DNA of 64,000 bases from Roseburia_C amylophila (GCF_025567465.1 NZ_JAOQKI010000011.1:34157-98156), one strand, 5' to 3'; shown: positions 42,897 through 51,986, counted from the stretch's first letter. Numbers and translations are program-made. Notes: generated by a model from the sequence alone, not told the origin.

Positions 42897-42980
42897 TCTC
42901 CTCTAGTTTTGTTTTACGAGTGGAAGGTCTCGAACACTCGGTTTCTTCTTCCCCTAAGACCTTGGTTTTACGGGGTACTT
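42897..42980 (-). promoter_or_regulatory. Pseudoknotted leader of queT, probable preQ1 riboswitch
   Basis: On the minus strand three helices interlock: GGGG with CCCC hosts (42975-42972 with 42954-42951), AAGGTCT/AGACCTT (42963-42957 with 42930-42924) and CGAGTG/CACTCG (42940-42935 with 42922-42917). The last is followed by TAAAACAAAAC and the Shine-Dalgarno AGAGGAG (42904-42898). An A-rich tail running into the ribosome site and a crossing helix are features of preQ1 riboswitches, and queT is a known target. The class (I or III) cannot be fixed by eye. Confidence 0.55.
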
Positions 42981-43038
42981 GCAACGTTTGAAAGTGTATC
43001 ACAGAACTTGTCTAATTGCAAGCGATTGTATACACACA

Positions 43039-43068
43039 AAGAGAGGCTGCCTTTCGGCAACCTCTCTT
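43039..43068 (-). terminator. Terminator of the sugar ABC transporter operon
   Basis: AAGAGAGG-TTGCC/GGCAG-CCTCTCTT around a GAAA loop, followed by TTTG on the minus strand, about 55 bp after the last permease gene. Confidence 0.75.
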
Positions 43069-43121
43069 CGCGCTTAATTATATTTTGTATGAGGAAATGG
43101 AAAAAAGAATTATCTTTGTTT

Positions 43122-44024
43122 TTAGCCCTTTACACCACCAAGTGCTACACCTGCTACAATGTATTTTGAAAGGATGAGGTAAGCAATAATTAATGGAAGT
43201 ACCGTTACGGTAAGGCCTACATATACAACACCGTAATCTACACGGAACTGATCAGATGTCAGCATCTGTACAAACAATGGAAGTGTTTTCTTCTCATCAG
43301 TTGTTAACATAATGGTTGGGGTAAAGAGGTTATTCCATTGTGCAATAAACTGGAAGATTGCCTGTGTTGCTACTGCCGGTTTCATAATCGGCATGATAAT
43401 GGTATTGAAAATCCGGAATTCTCTTGCTCCGTCAATTCGTGCAGCTTCAATCATTTCAATGGATAAGGTACTTTCCATATACTGTTTCATGAAGAATACA
43501 ACTGCCGGTGCTGCGATACAAGGAATAATCAATGGGATATAAGTATCTACCAGATTCAGTTTTAACATAAAACGGTAGAAACCAATGATTGTAATCTGGT
43601 TCGGCACCATCATGATTGCCATGATGAACGCCCATGCAAACTTCTTTGCTTTGAAGTTATATACATGAATTCCATAAGCTGTCATACAGGAACAATATAC
43701 TGCAAGGAAGGTACCTGGTACTGTGATGCATAAGGAGTTCAACATTGCTCTTCCTAATGTTAATCTCATACCATTCTGCTTCTGAAGAAGCATGTTCCAG
43801 TTCTCCATCAGGTGGGAGGAAGGAATCAAGGATACACCTGCCTGAATATCTCCAGAAGTTCTGGTCGCATTCATAACCATTAAAAGGAATGGCAGTAAAC
43901 TAAGGAGACAGAAGAGGATACAAATCAAACCTCGGATTGCTCTTTTTGTATGTAATACTTTCGAATAACTTTTCTGTTTTGGCTGGGATGTCTGTCCGCT
44001 CATTGCCATATCAAAACTTGCCAT
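43122..44024 (-). CDS. Carbohydrate ABC transporter permease, MalG type
   Basis: A 300-aa membrane protein with six segments after a cytoplasmic N-terminus. The permease signature is EAARIDGAREFRIFNTIIMP (EAAxxDGA-x8-I-x-LP), the loop that docks on the ATPase. It follows the MalF-type permease with a single-base overlap (44024), the last gene of the cellobiose uptake operon. Its partner ATPase is not in the window; many Firmicute CUT1 systems share one MsmK-type ATPase. Confidence 0.93.
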   Translation of the reverse strand: MASFDMAMSGQTSQPKQKSYSKVLHTKRAIRGLICILFCLLSLLPFLLMVMNATRTSGDIQAGVSLIPSSHLMENWNMLLQKQNGMRLTLGRAMLNSLCITVPGTFLAVYCSCMTAYGIHVYNFKAKKFAWAFIMAIMMVPNQITIIGFYRFMLKLNLVDTYIPLIIPCIAAPAVVFFMKQYMESTLSIEMIEAARIDGAREFRIFNTIIMPIMKPAVATQAIFQFIAQWNNLFTPTIMLTTDEKKTLPLFVQMLTSDQFRVDYGVVYVGLTVTVLPLIIAYLILSKYIVAGVALGGVKG

Positions 44025-44992
44025 TATCGATTCCCTCCTTTCTTATATTTCTTCTCGCTCCGATCCGTCATCGTTCCGAAGAAGATAAGACTGATAATCA
44101 AGGTCAGAATAAACAGGAATACAGATACTGCTGCTGCCTTACCTACATCACTCTGATATAATCTCATGATGTACATTGCCATTGTTGTGGATGAATCATC
44201 CGGCTGTCCGATAAGACCTGACTTACTGACATTGAATAATGCCGGAATATCGTACATCTGTAAACCACCGATTGCGGAAGTAATCAATACGTATAACATA
44301 ATCGGTTTTAATAATGGAAGTGTTAAGTAACGGAATTTCTTCCATCCGGTTGCTCCATCGATGTCTGCTGCTTCATAAAGACTTGGGTCAATTCCCAAAA
44401 CTCCTGATATCAGCAACAGGGTTGTATTTCCATACCACATCCAGAAGAGGATAAATGATACTAACCCCCGCGTTCCGCCGACGCTTGTCATAAAGTTAAA
44501 TTTCTGTGAAATGATTCCCATATCACGTAAAGTCTGTGTAATTGGTCCATACTGGGAAAACATTGCATTGAATAAAACAGATACAGACGCTGCTGTGATA
44601 ATACTTGGTAAGTAAATAATAATTTTGTATGCGCCCTGAGCTTTTAATTTTACAATGTTATCAGTCAGCCATACTGCCAGTAACAATGAAACTAAAATCT
44701 GTGGAATAAAGTTGCATACCCACATTGCCAGTGTATTTTTCAAATAAATCAATGCATATCCTTTTTCACCGGCTGTCAGCCCGAGAATATTTTTGAAATT
44801 GTCTAATCCGCAAAATTCAATAAATTCTCTACCGTTTCTCTTATAGTAGCTTAATGTACTATAGTAAAATGTATTAAATAACGGCCATAACTGAAACAGA
44901 CAATATGCAATGAAGAATGGGGCGATAAAGAAGTATCCATATCTGCCATATTCAATATGTTTACGTTTTTTCTTTTTGTCCATCTTTGCCAA
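44024..44992 (-). CDS. Carbohydrate ABC transporter permease, MalF type
   Basis: A 322-aa membrane protein with six segments. It starts with a basic tail (KMDKKKKRKHIEYGRYGYFF), and has the docking loop EAADIDGATGWKKFRYLTLP. The middle permease of the operon, separated from the binding-protein gene by 118 bp that hold a hairpin. Together with the MalG-type protein it forms the membrane channel for an oligosaccharide, by context cellobiose or short cello-oligosaccharides. Confidence 0.93.
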   Translation of the reverse strand: MAKMDKKKKRKHIEYGRYGYFFIAPFFIAYCLFQLWPLFNTFYYSTLSYYKRNGREFIEFCGLDNFKNILGLTAGEKGYALIYLKNTLAMWVCNFIPQILVSLLLAVWLTDNIVKLKAQGAYKIIIYLPSIITAASVSVLFNAMFSQYGPITQTLRDMGIISQKFNFMTSVGGTRGLVSFILFWMWYGNTTLLLISGVLGIDPSLYEAADIDGATGWKKFRYLTLPLLKPIMLYVLITSAIGGLQMYDIPALFNVSKSGLIGQPDDSSTTMAMYIMRLYQSDVGKAAAVSVFLFILTLIISLIFFGTMTDRSEKKYKKGGNR

Positions 44993-45057
44993 CTCCTCTC
45001 AATCCATCTTCCATTTCCCTATATTTTAAAATAACTCTCCAATAGTTTTGTTTATAA

Positions 45058-45090
45058 ATGCTGCCCTTCCCATGCCGGAAAGGGCAGCAT
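45058..45090 (-). terminator. Intercistronic hairpin after the binding-protein gene
   Basis: ATGCTGCCCTT / AAGGGCAGCAT with GGCATGG in the loop, directly after the binding-protein stop and before the permease genes. Such hairpins act as partial terminators or 3'-end stabilisers, which keep binding protein in excess. Confidence 0.65.
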
Positions 45091-45110
45091 AGTTATTGTT
45101 CTTTTACTGA

Positions 45111-46544
45111 TTATTCAGCTTTTAAGTATGAATAGGAGTCATGTACTGCGGATTTGAAATCTGCGATTGCAGTATCCTTATCCTTGTTTCCTGCTGCATA
45201 CTCTTTCACCTGAGTAGCCCAAGCAGAGTTGATGTTCTGATCTTCTGCTGTTGCATTCTTAGCACTGATGGAATCAGCCATTGGTAAGTAGAATGCCATG
45301 ATGTCCTGACCAGCTGCTTCATATAAGTAGTCACATGTTGCGCCTGCTTCAGAAATCTTCTTAACAGCTTCTTTGTTGTTTACGAAATCACTGTTCTTGG
45401 CATTGATAGATACCATGAAGTCTGTGTCACAGGTAAATGCTTTGATAATTGTTCCAGCCATTTCTTTGTCTGCACAGTTAACTGTTGCTGCAAGTCCTGT
45501 ACCACCCCAATAGAACTGTTCCGGAGCATTTACAAGGATTGTGTTACCTTTCCAGGTATCTTTTAAGCTCCAGTATGTGAACCATGGGCATCCACAGTAA
45601 GCAACTGCTGCATTAGATGTCTCGCCGTCACCTTCCATGTTTGCATACCAGTCTGTTGACCACTGGTCTGTTTCATAGGTTAATCCTTCGTCTACCATTG
45701 TCTTAGCAAGATCCATGTACTCTGTCATATTGTCATCTACAGTAATTACATCGTCATCGCCATACCAACCAGTTGCTCTTGAGTTAGAAAGTACACGGAA
45801 ACACTCATCATAACCAGAGAACAGTTTACATTTTCCGCTTGATGCATCATTTACTTTTCTTGCTGCTTCCAGGATTCCATCCCATGTAGAGAACATTGTG
45901 CTTAATTCAGCAGGATCAGTTGTTCCAAGGTATTTCTCACAAAGATCAGCTCTTAACTGGAAGCATCCAGGAGTAGCCTGCCAGAATAATGCTTTTACAT
46001 TGTTTGCATCAGATGAATCCTCACCACTTACGGTACCAAGATCCAGATTGTACTGATACTGATTTGCATAATCATCTGCTGTAATTCCGCAGTCACCAAC
46101 TGAGGTCAGCCAGTCGCTGTTTACATATTTCAAAACGTAGTCAACCTCAAGTCCCATAAGGTCTGGATACAATTCATTATCAGGATCATCTAAGATTTCA
46201 TCAATCTTTGTCTGATAATAATCAGATCCACCTGCATTTACGAATACGATACGTTTTGCAAGGTCTGGGTACTGCTCTGCAAACGGTCCATCTAAGATAT
46301 TCTTGATATCGTCGTTCCAGCCCCATACTACGAATGCATCATCTGCACTTGGATCACCGGTGATGGTGTTCTCTACTTCTGTAGAATCAGAACCACTGTC
46401 TGTGTCCGTATCTGCATCTGCTGTTCCTTCTGTGTTGGATGCATCATTGTTCGCATCCTTTGTGTCATCCCCTGATCCACATCCAGCTACCATAGCTGCT
46501 ACCATGGATACGCATAATAAAGTACTGATAAGTTTCTTTTTCAT
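45111..46544 (-). CDS. Carbohydrate ABC transporter substrate-binding lipoprotein
   Basis: Binding protein of a CUT1 sugar transporter, 477 aa from the ATG at 46544 (AAGGAGGAG about 8 nt upstream; nine earlier codons of the open frame overlap the lacI end region). Signal KKKLISTLLCVSMVAAMVAG with lipobox VAGC, then a Thr/Asp/Ser-rich linker of about 45 residues and a family-1 solute-binding fold with WQATPGCFQLRADLCEKYLG and many Trp and Tyr residues suited to stacking on sugars. Context with LacI and cellobiose phosphorylase points to cellobiose or cello-oligosaccharides. Confidence 0.92.
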   Translation of the reverse strand: MKKKLISTLLCVSMVAAMVAGCGSGDDTKDANNDASNTEGTADADTDTDSGSDSTEVENTITGDPSADDAFVVWGWNDDIKNILDGPFAEQYPDLAKRIVFVNAGGSDYYQTKIDEILDDPDNELYPDLMGLEVDYVLKYVNSDWLTSVGDCGITADDYANQYQYNLDLGTVSGEDSSDANNVKALFWQATPGCFQLRADLCEKYLGTTDPAELSTMFSTWDGILEAARKVNDASSGKCKLFSGYDECFRVLSNSRATGWYGDDDVITVDDNMTEYMDLAKTMVDEGLTYETDQWSTDWYANMEGDGETSNAAVAYCGCPWFTYWSLKDTWKGNTILVNAPEQFYWGGTGLAATVNCADKEMAGTIIKAFTCDTDFMVSINAKNSDFVNNKEAVKKISEAGATCDYLYEAAGQDIMAFYLPMADSISAKNATAEDQNINSAWATQVKEYAAGNKDKDTAIADFKSAVHDSYSYLKAE

Positions 46545-46560
46545 TGAGTTCTCCTCCTTC

Positions 46561-47601
46561 TTATTCGTCATCCTTTTGGATGTTGTTTTCAGGCAGCTCT
46601 CCTACCGACTGTCCGGTAATCAATGTGCCCTCTATAACGACTCTCTCTATGAGAGTAGTTCTCGGTTTCTCGATGGCATCAATCAGACGCCTGGCTGCTT
46701 CTCTTCCTATTTCTTCTGTATCCTGACGAATCGTTGTGATTCTCGGATGAGATAACTGGGAAATTCTTGTTCCGTCATATCCTGCAATGGAAACATCTTC
46801 CGGAATATGCATCCCACGTTCCATAATCACGTTTTTTCCTCCGATTAAAGAGGTGTCATCCGGATAAAGAATACAGGTTGGCGGGTCATCCATATCAAGT
46901 AAGATTTCTGTCTGCTCCGCCGCTCCCTTTGTTTCCAGATAAGCAGCTTCCCGAATGTAATCTTCATTTACCTTAATATGAAGTTCTTCCATCGTCCGGT
47001 AAAAGCTTGTAAGTCTTTCTCTTGTTACATTCGAGTTTTTCTGTCCATGTATGTAAGCAATTTTTCGGTGACCCTTCTTATATATATACTTCAGCAGCTC
47101 TTCCATTCCTTTTACATTATTGGAACAAACTGCTGTGCAATTGTAATGTGTATAATCAATGGTCACTACCGGGAATGCACTGTTCATTAATTCAAGCACT
47201 CCCTGGCTGGCAAAATCAGCACACACGATAACGATTCCTTCAAAGTTCCGGTATCTGCAATGTTCAAAAAATGAGGTTTTCTTTACTCCGTAACTGTTGT
47301 TGATAAATGTTACATCATATCCCATCTTCTCAACCTGCACCTTAATTCCATTTAGCACACCTGAAAAATATTCATGTGTCAGACCACTTCCTGCTTCTTC
47401 CTGAAACAGGACTCCTACGTTGTAGGAACGGTTGGTCTTTAATGCTCTGGCAGCTGCATTTGGAAAATACCCCATCCGCTCTGCTGTCTCTCTTACTCTT
47501 GCTTTTGTTTCTTCTCCAATATCATGTTGTCCATTCAGTGCTTTGCTAACTGTTGCAGTTGATACACCACATTCTTTCGCAATGTCTTTTAAAGATACCA
47601 T
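46561..47601 (-). CDS. LacI-family transcriptional regulator of the cellobiose locus
   Basis: A 346-aa repressor. The N-terminal helix-turn-helix is VSLKDIAKECGVSTATVSKA with the hinge that reads TAERMGYFPNAAARALKT; the rest is a periplasmic-binding-like sugar-sensing domain. The ATG at 47601 has GAGGTG upstream; the longer open frame to 47658 runs through its own operator and promoter and is not likely translated. Its stop lies 16 bp before the binding-protein start, so it heads the transport operon. Operators of identical core sequence lie downstream of its own promoter and of the divergent phosphorylase promoter. Confidence 0.92.
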   Translation of the reverse strand: MVSLKDIAKECGVSTATVSKALNGQHDIGEETKARVRETAERMGYFPNAAARALKTNRSYNVGVLFQEEAGSGLTHEYFSGVLNGIKVQVEKMGYDVTFINNSYGVKKTSFFEHCRYRNFEGIVIVCADFASQGVLELMNSAFPVVTIDYTHYNCTAVCSNNVKGMEELLKYIYKKGHRKIAYIHGQKNSNVTRERLTSFYRTMEELHIKVNEDYIREAAYLETKGAAEQTEILLDMDDPPTCILYPDDTSLIGGKNVIMERGMHIPEDVSIAGYDGTRISQLSHPRITTIRQDTEEIGREAARRLIDAIEKPRTTLIERVVIEGTLITGQSVGELPENNIQKDDE

Positions 47602-47633
47602 CTTTTGCACCTCACTGTATCGAGTTGCTTTTC

Positions 47634-47646
47634 TTAATCGTTTTCG
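47634..47646. promoter_or_regulatory. LacI operator 1 (own operon)
   Basis: TTAATCGTTTTCG, with the central CG of LacI-type sites, just downstream of the lacI -10 box. Identical to the site at 47942. Confidence 0.75.
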
Positions 47647-47653
47647 TAGCTTT

Positions 47654-47681
47654 ATCATAACATATTCAGTGTGAAATGCAA
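47654..47681 (-). promoter_or_regulatory. Promoter of lacI and the ABC operon
   Basis: Minus strand TTGCAT (47681-47676), 16-bp spacer, TATGAT (47659-47654). The operator at 47634-47646 covers the expected start point. Confidence 0.65.
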
Positions 47682-47797
47682 CCTTTTTTTGTATATTTGT
47701 AATAGTTATCCAGTTTTAATTCATCAGTTTTGTGCATTTTTTACTAATCTTGTTTTCTTTCTTCTACATCAAGCCGAATTTCAACCTATCTTTTTAC

Positions 47798-47810
47798 TTA
47801 ATCGTTATTG
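47798..47810. promoter_or_regulatory. Auxiliary LacI-like operator
   Basis: TTAATCGTTATTG matches the first nine bases of both main operators and lies between the two promoters, a possible looping site. Confidence 0.45.
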
Positions 47811-47891
47811 TTTTACCTGCCTGCTGGACGATATACAAAGCCGTTTTTTTGCCTTCATCTCAATGAAATAAGCATTTCATCAATATTTCTG

Positions 47892-47920
47892 TTGCTTTTT
47901 CCTGATTCTTATATTATACT
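47892..47920 (+). promoter_or_regulatory. Promoter of the cellobiose phosphorylase gene
   Basis: TTGCTT (47892-47897), 17-bp spacer, TATACT (47915-47920). Confidence 0.65.
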
Positions 47921-47941
47921 CAATCTAAAGAAATACCTCTC

Positions 47942-47954
47942 TTAATCGTTTTCG
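47942..47954. promoter_or_regulatory. LacI operator 2 (phosphorylase gene)
   Basis: TTAATCGTTTTCG followed by AG, 22 bp after the -10 box and about 20 bp before the AAGGAGG of the gene. Same 13 bases as operator 1. Confidence 0.75.
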
Positions 47955-47985
47955 AGTTTATTGCATTTAAGGAGGTTATTTAATT

Positions 47986-50430
47986 ATGAAATTTGGACAT
48001 TTCGATGATGCAGCGAAAGAATATGTCATCACTTCCCCAAAGACTCCACTTCCATGGATCAACTATTTAGGATGTGAAGATTTCTTTTCACTGGTTTCTA
48101 ACACCTGCGGAGGATACAGTTTCTATAAAGATGCCAAGCTCCTTCGTCTTACAAGATATCGTTACAACAATATTCCTTATGACAGCAATGGACATTATTA
48201 CTATATCAAAGACGGTGACACCATCTGGAATCCGGGATGGATGCCAGCCAAGACTGAATTAGATTCCTATCAGTGCCGGCATGGATTAGGCTACTCTGTT
48301 TTTGAAGGAAGCAAAAATCAGTTATCCGCAGAGCTGACCATGTTTGTTCCTATGGGAAATACCTGTGAGATTAACAAACTGACACTGACCAACCACGGCA
48401 GTGAACACAAAGAAATTTCCGTATTCTCTTATGTAGAATTCTGTCTGTGGAATGCCATGGATGATATGACAAACTTCCAGCGTAACTTCAGTACCGGTGA
48501 AGTGGAAATTCACGGCTCTGCCCTTTATCATAAGACAGAATACCGCGAACGCCGTAATCATTATGCGGTATATGCTGTAAATACCCAGCTTGCCGGATTC
48601 GATACCGACCGTGAATCTTTCCTTGGTGCTTATGGCGAAAATTCCGCGCCGGAAGTTGTCATAAACGGAACCTCTAAGAACTCTGTAGCAAGCGGCTGGT
48701 CTCCGATTGGTTCCCACCATATCAAGGTTTCTCTTGCACCGGGCGAATCAAAATCCTTTGTTTTTGTACTGGGTTATGTAGAGAATCCGGTTGCCGAGAA
48801 ATGGGATGGTCCTGCTGAAAACGGATGCATCAACAGAAAACCGGCAGAAGAATTATTAAAACGTTTTGATACCACAGAAAAAGCTGACGCTGCTTTAGCA
48901 GAATTAAAAGAATACTGGAATAACCTTTTAAACCACTTTACCGTATCTTCTTCCGAAGAGAAGTTAGACCGTATGGTAAACATCTGGCATCAATATCAGT
49001 GTATGGTTACCTTTAATATGTCACGTTCCGCTTCCTATTTCGAATCCGGAATTGGACGAGGCATGGGCTTCCGTGATTCCTGTCAGGATCTTTTAGGATT
49101 TGTTCATCTGATTCCGGACCGTGCAAGACAGCGTATTTTAGATATCGCATCCACCCAGTTTGTGGATGGAAGTGCTTACCATCAGTATCAGCCACTTACC
49201 AAAAAAGGAAATGCTGATATTGGAAGCGGATTCAATGATGACCCGTTATGGCTCATTGCCGGTACTGCTGCTTATATCAAGGAGACCGGAGATTACTCCA
49301 TTTTAGATGAAATCACTCCTTATGATAATGACGAAAGCAAATCAACCGATTTTATGGAACATTTAAGACGTTCCTTCAACTATACCAGAACACACTTAGG
49401 ACCACATGGACTTCCTCTGATTGGACGTGCTGACTGGAATGACTGTCTGAACTTAAACTGCTTCTCAGAAGAGCCGGGTGAATCCTTCCAGACCTTCGGA
49501 CCATCTGAGGGGCCAAATGCAGAATCTGTATTTATCGCAGGCATGTTTGTAAAATATGGTAAAGATTATGTAGAAATCTGCAAACACAAAGGTCTGGAAG
49601 AAGAAGCCAAAGAAGCAGAAGAAGCAATTGTTTCCATGGAAAAAACCGTTCTCGATGCCGGCTGGGATGGCGAATGGTTCTTAAGAGCTTACGACCACTA
49701 CAAACAGAAAATCGGTTCCAAAGAATGTGACGACGGTAAAATCTTTATCGAGCCGCAGGGATTCTGTGTTATGGCCGAAATCGGCCTGAAAGAAGGCAAT
49801 TGTCTTCAGGCAATGCAGTCTGTTGAAAAATACTTAGATACTAAATACGGTATTGTGCTGCTGCAGCCACCTTATCACAAATACCATGTAGAGCTCGGTG
49901 AAATTTCTTCCTATCCACCTGGATACAAAGAAAATGCAGGTATCTTCTGTCATAACAATCCATGGATTTCCATTGCAGAAACAGTCGTTGGACGTGGCGA
50001 CCGTGCATGGCAGGTATACACCAGAACCTGTCCTGCTTATATCGAAGATATCAGCGAAATTCACCGCACTGAACCATATGTGTACTCTCAGATGATTGCC
50101 GGAAAAGATGCTCCAAACTTCGGTGAAGCAAAGAACAGCTGGCTTACCGGTACTGCTGCATGGACCTTCCTTGATGTATCCCAGTATATCTTAGGTATCC
50201 GTCCGGATTATGATGGTCTTGTAATTGATCCATGTATTCCATCTACTTTATCCGGTTTTACCGCAAAACGTGATTTCCGTGGTGTAACTTATCACATCCA
50301 GGTAAAGAATCCAAATGGTGTACAGAAAGGTGTCAAGGTTCTTACAGTAGATGGTGCTATTGCTGATGGCAATATGATTCCATTTGATCCGTCTAAGAAA
50401 GAAGTTACTGTTGAAGTAATTATGGGTTAA
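47986..50430 (+). CDS. cbp: Cellobiose phosphorylase, GH94
   Basis: Splits cellobiose with phosphate into glucose-1-phosphate and glucose, saving one ATP per disaccharide. At 814 aa it is the size of the Clostridium thermocellum enzyme, which it matches closely by eye in many places: KFGHFDDAAKEYVITSPKTP at the start, LWNAMDDMTNFQRNFSTGEV, NMSRSASYFESGIGRGMGFR and the acid-catalyst region GRADWNDCLNLNCF (Asp483 and Asp486; one is the general acid). KENAGIFCHNNPW and AKNSWLTGTAAWTF near the end bind phosphate and sugar. No signal peptide, so it is cytoplasmic. AAGGAGG precedes the ATG. It is divergent from the LacI/ABC operon and followed by a strong terminator. Confidence 0.95.
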   Translation: MKFGHFDDAAKEYVITSPKTPLPWINYLGCEDFFSLVSNTCGGYSFYKDAKLLRLTRYRYNNIPYDSNGHYYYIKDGDTIWNPGWMPAKTELDSYQCRHGLGYSVFEGSKNQLSAELTMFVPMGNTCEINKLTLTNHGSEHKEISVFSYVEFCLWNAMDDMTNFQRNFSTGEVEIHGSALYHKTEYRERRNHYAVYAVNTQLAGFDTDRESFLGAYGENSAPEVVINGTSKNSVASGWSPIGSHHIKVSLAPGESKSFVFVLGYVENPVAEKWDGPAENGCINRKPAEELLKRFDTTEKADAALAELKEYWNNLLNHFTVSSSEEKLDRMVNIWHQYQCMVTFNMSRSASYFESGIGRGMGFRDSCQDLLGFVHLIPDRARQRILDIASTQFVDGSAYHQYQPLTKKGNADIGSGFNDDPLWLIAGTAAYIKETGDYSILDEITPYDNDESKSTDFMEHLRRSFNYTRTHLGPHGLPLIGRADWNDCLNLNCFSEEPGESFQTFGPSEGPNAESVFIAGMFVKYGKDYVEICKHKGLEEEAKEAEEAIVSMEKTVLDAGWDGEWFLRAYDHYKQKIGSKECDDGKIFIEPQGFCVMAEIGLKEGNCLQAMQSVEKYLDTKYGIVLLQPPYHKYHVELGEISSYPPGYKENAGIFCHNNPWISIAETVVGRGDRAWQVYTRTCPAYIEDISEIHRTEPYVYSQMIAGKDAPNFGEAKNSWLTGTAAWTFLDVSQYILGIRPDYDGLVIDPCIPSTLSGFTAKRDFRGVTYHIQVKNPNGVQKGVKVLTVDGAIADGNMIPFDPSKKEVTVEVIMG

Positions 50431-50480
50431 GCAAAATACCTCCCTTTATTTATCTTATATAAAATCAATCCATGATTCAA

Positions 50481-50527
50481 AAGAAGGGCGTATGAAAAAA
50501 CGAAAGTTTTTTCATACGCCCTTCTTC
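50481..50527. terminator. Strong bidirectional terminator
   Basis: Near-perfect 20-bp stem, AGAAGGGCGTATGAAAAAAC with its complement, separating the phosphorylase gene from asnS. Confidence 0.85.
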
Positions 50528-50555
50528 TATATACTTCTTTTATAACCTGCTGCTC

Positions 50556-51947
50556 TTACAATTCACAGGTGTTAACGGTTCTTGGGAACGGAATGACATC
50601 ACGGATGTTTGCCATACCGGTAAGATACATAACGCATCTTTCAAATCCAAGTCCGAAGCCTGCATGTCTTGCAGAACCATATTTACGTAAATCAAGATAG
50701 AAGCTGTAATCTTCCTCTTTTAATCCAAGTTCATGGATTCTTTCTAATAATTTATCGTAGTCATCCTCTCTCTGGCTTCCTCCGATAATTTCTCCGATTC
50801 CCGGTACCAGACAGTCAACGGCTGCAACTGTCTTGCCATCTTCATTGAGTTTCATATAGAAGGCTTTGATTTCCTTTGGATAATCTGTTACGAATACCGG
50901 TCTCTTGAAAACCTGCTCGGTTAAGAAACGCTCATGCTCGGTCTGAAGGTCGCAGCCCCAGGATACCTTGTAATCAAATTTATCATTATTCTTCTCCAAA
51001 AGTTCAATGGCTTCTGTATAAGTCACTCTTGCGAAATCGGAATGTAATACATTATTCAGCCGCTCAATCAGTCCCTTGTCTACGAAGGAATTAAAGAACT
51101 GCATTTCTTCCGGTGCATGTTCCATAACATAGGAAATAATATATTTCAGCATACTCTCCGCCAGTACCATGTCATCTTCCAGATCTGCAAATGCGATTTC
51201 CGGCTCAATCATCCAGAACTCTGCAGCATGTCTTGTAGTATTGGAATTTTCCGCCCTGAAGGTTGGTCCAAAGGTATAAATATTTTTGAACGCCAGTGCA
51301 AAGGTCTCTCCGTTTAACTGTCCACTTACGGTAAGATTGGTTGGTTTTCCAAAGAAATCCTGTGTATAATCAATGCTTCCGTCTTCCTTGTGTGGAATGT
51401 TATTTAAGTCCATGGTAGTAACCTGGAACATTTCCCCGGCACCCTCACAGTCACTTCCGGTAATCAGCGGAGTGTGTACATAGACAAAGTCCCTCTCCTG
51501 GAAGAACTTATGAATTGCATATGCAATTAGGGAACGCACACGGAATACTGCCTCAAAGGTATTGGTACGTGGTCTTAAATGTGAAATGGTTCTTAAATAT
51601 TCGAAGCTGTGGCGTTTCTTCTGTAACGGATAATCCGGTGCAGATGCGCCTTCAATTATGATTTCCTCTGCCTGAATTTCAAATGGCTGCTTTGCTTCCG
51701 GTGTAGCTTCCAGCACTCCGGTAACAACAATAGCTGCGCCCACATTAATTTTGGTAAGCTCCTGAAAATTCTCCAGTCCGTCTGCATATACTACCTGCAG
51801 TGGCTCAAAGAAAGTTCCGTCATTTACTACGATAAATCCGAAGTTTTTAGAATTACGGTTACTTCTTACCCAGCCTCCGACGGTAATCTTCTTACCTACA
51901 TAATCTTCCTGATGGTGAAATAAATCTCTGATGTCAACAAGTTCCAT
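50556..51947 (-). CDS. asnS: Asparagine--tRNA ligase
   Basis: Class IIb aminoacyl-tRNA synthetase charging tRNA-Asn. The N-terminal OB-fold (IRDLFHHQEDYVGKKITVGG then WVRSNRNSKNFGF) binds the anticodon. Motif 2 lies in FRAENSNTTRHAAEFWMIEP and motif 3 in GFGLGFERCVMYLTGMANIR followed by DVIPFPRT. The EAE/EFWMIEPE sequence and absence of the GAD domain distinguish it from AspS. Length 463 aa. It starts 39 bp after the upstream lipoprotein gene ends, so there is no room for a T-box leader. Confidence 0.97.
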   Translation of the reverse strand: MELVDIRDLFHHQEDYVGKKITVGGWVRSNRNSKNFGFIVVNDGTFFEPLQVVYADGLENFQELTKINVGAAIVVTGVLEATPEAKQPFEIQAEEIIIEGASAPDYPLQKKRHSFEYLRTISHLRPRTNTFEAVFRVRSLIAYAIHKFFQERDFVYVHTPLITGSDCEGAGEMFQVTTMDLNNIPHKEDGSIDYTQDFFGKPTNLTVSGQLNGETFALAFKNIYTFGPTFRAENSNTTRHAAEFWMIEPEIAFADLEDDMVLAESMLKYIISYVMEHAPEEMQFFNSFVDKGLIERLNNVLHSDFARVTYTEAIELLEKNNDKFDYKVSWGCDLQTEHERFLTEQVFKRPVFVTDYPKEIKAFYMKLNEDGKTVAAVDCLVPGIGEIIGGSQREDDYDKLLERIHELGLKEEDYSFYLDLRKYGSARHAGFGLGFERCVMYLTGMANIRDVIPFPRTVNTCEL

Positions 51948-51986
51948 TTTTCTATCCCCCTTAGATAAAAAATTTTCTAATCCTTT

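Noticed and set aside
48322..48720. Minus-strand frame inside the cellobiose phosphorylase gene
   Set aside because: Shadow of a strongly conserved enzyme gene; no start signal.
51948..51986. T-box leader of asnS
   Set aside because: Only 39 bp separate asnS from the upstream gene, and no AGGGTGGNACCGCG-type box exists upstream.
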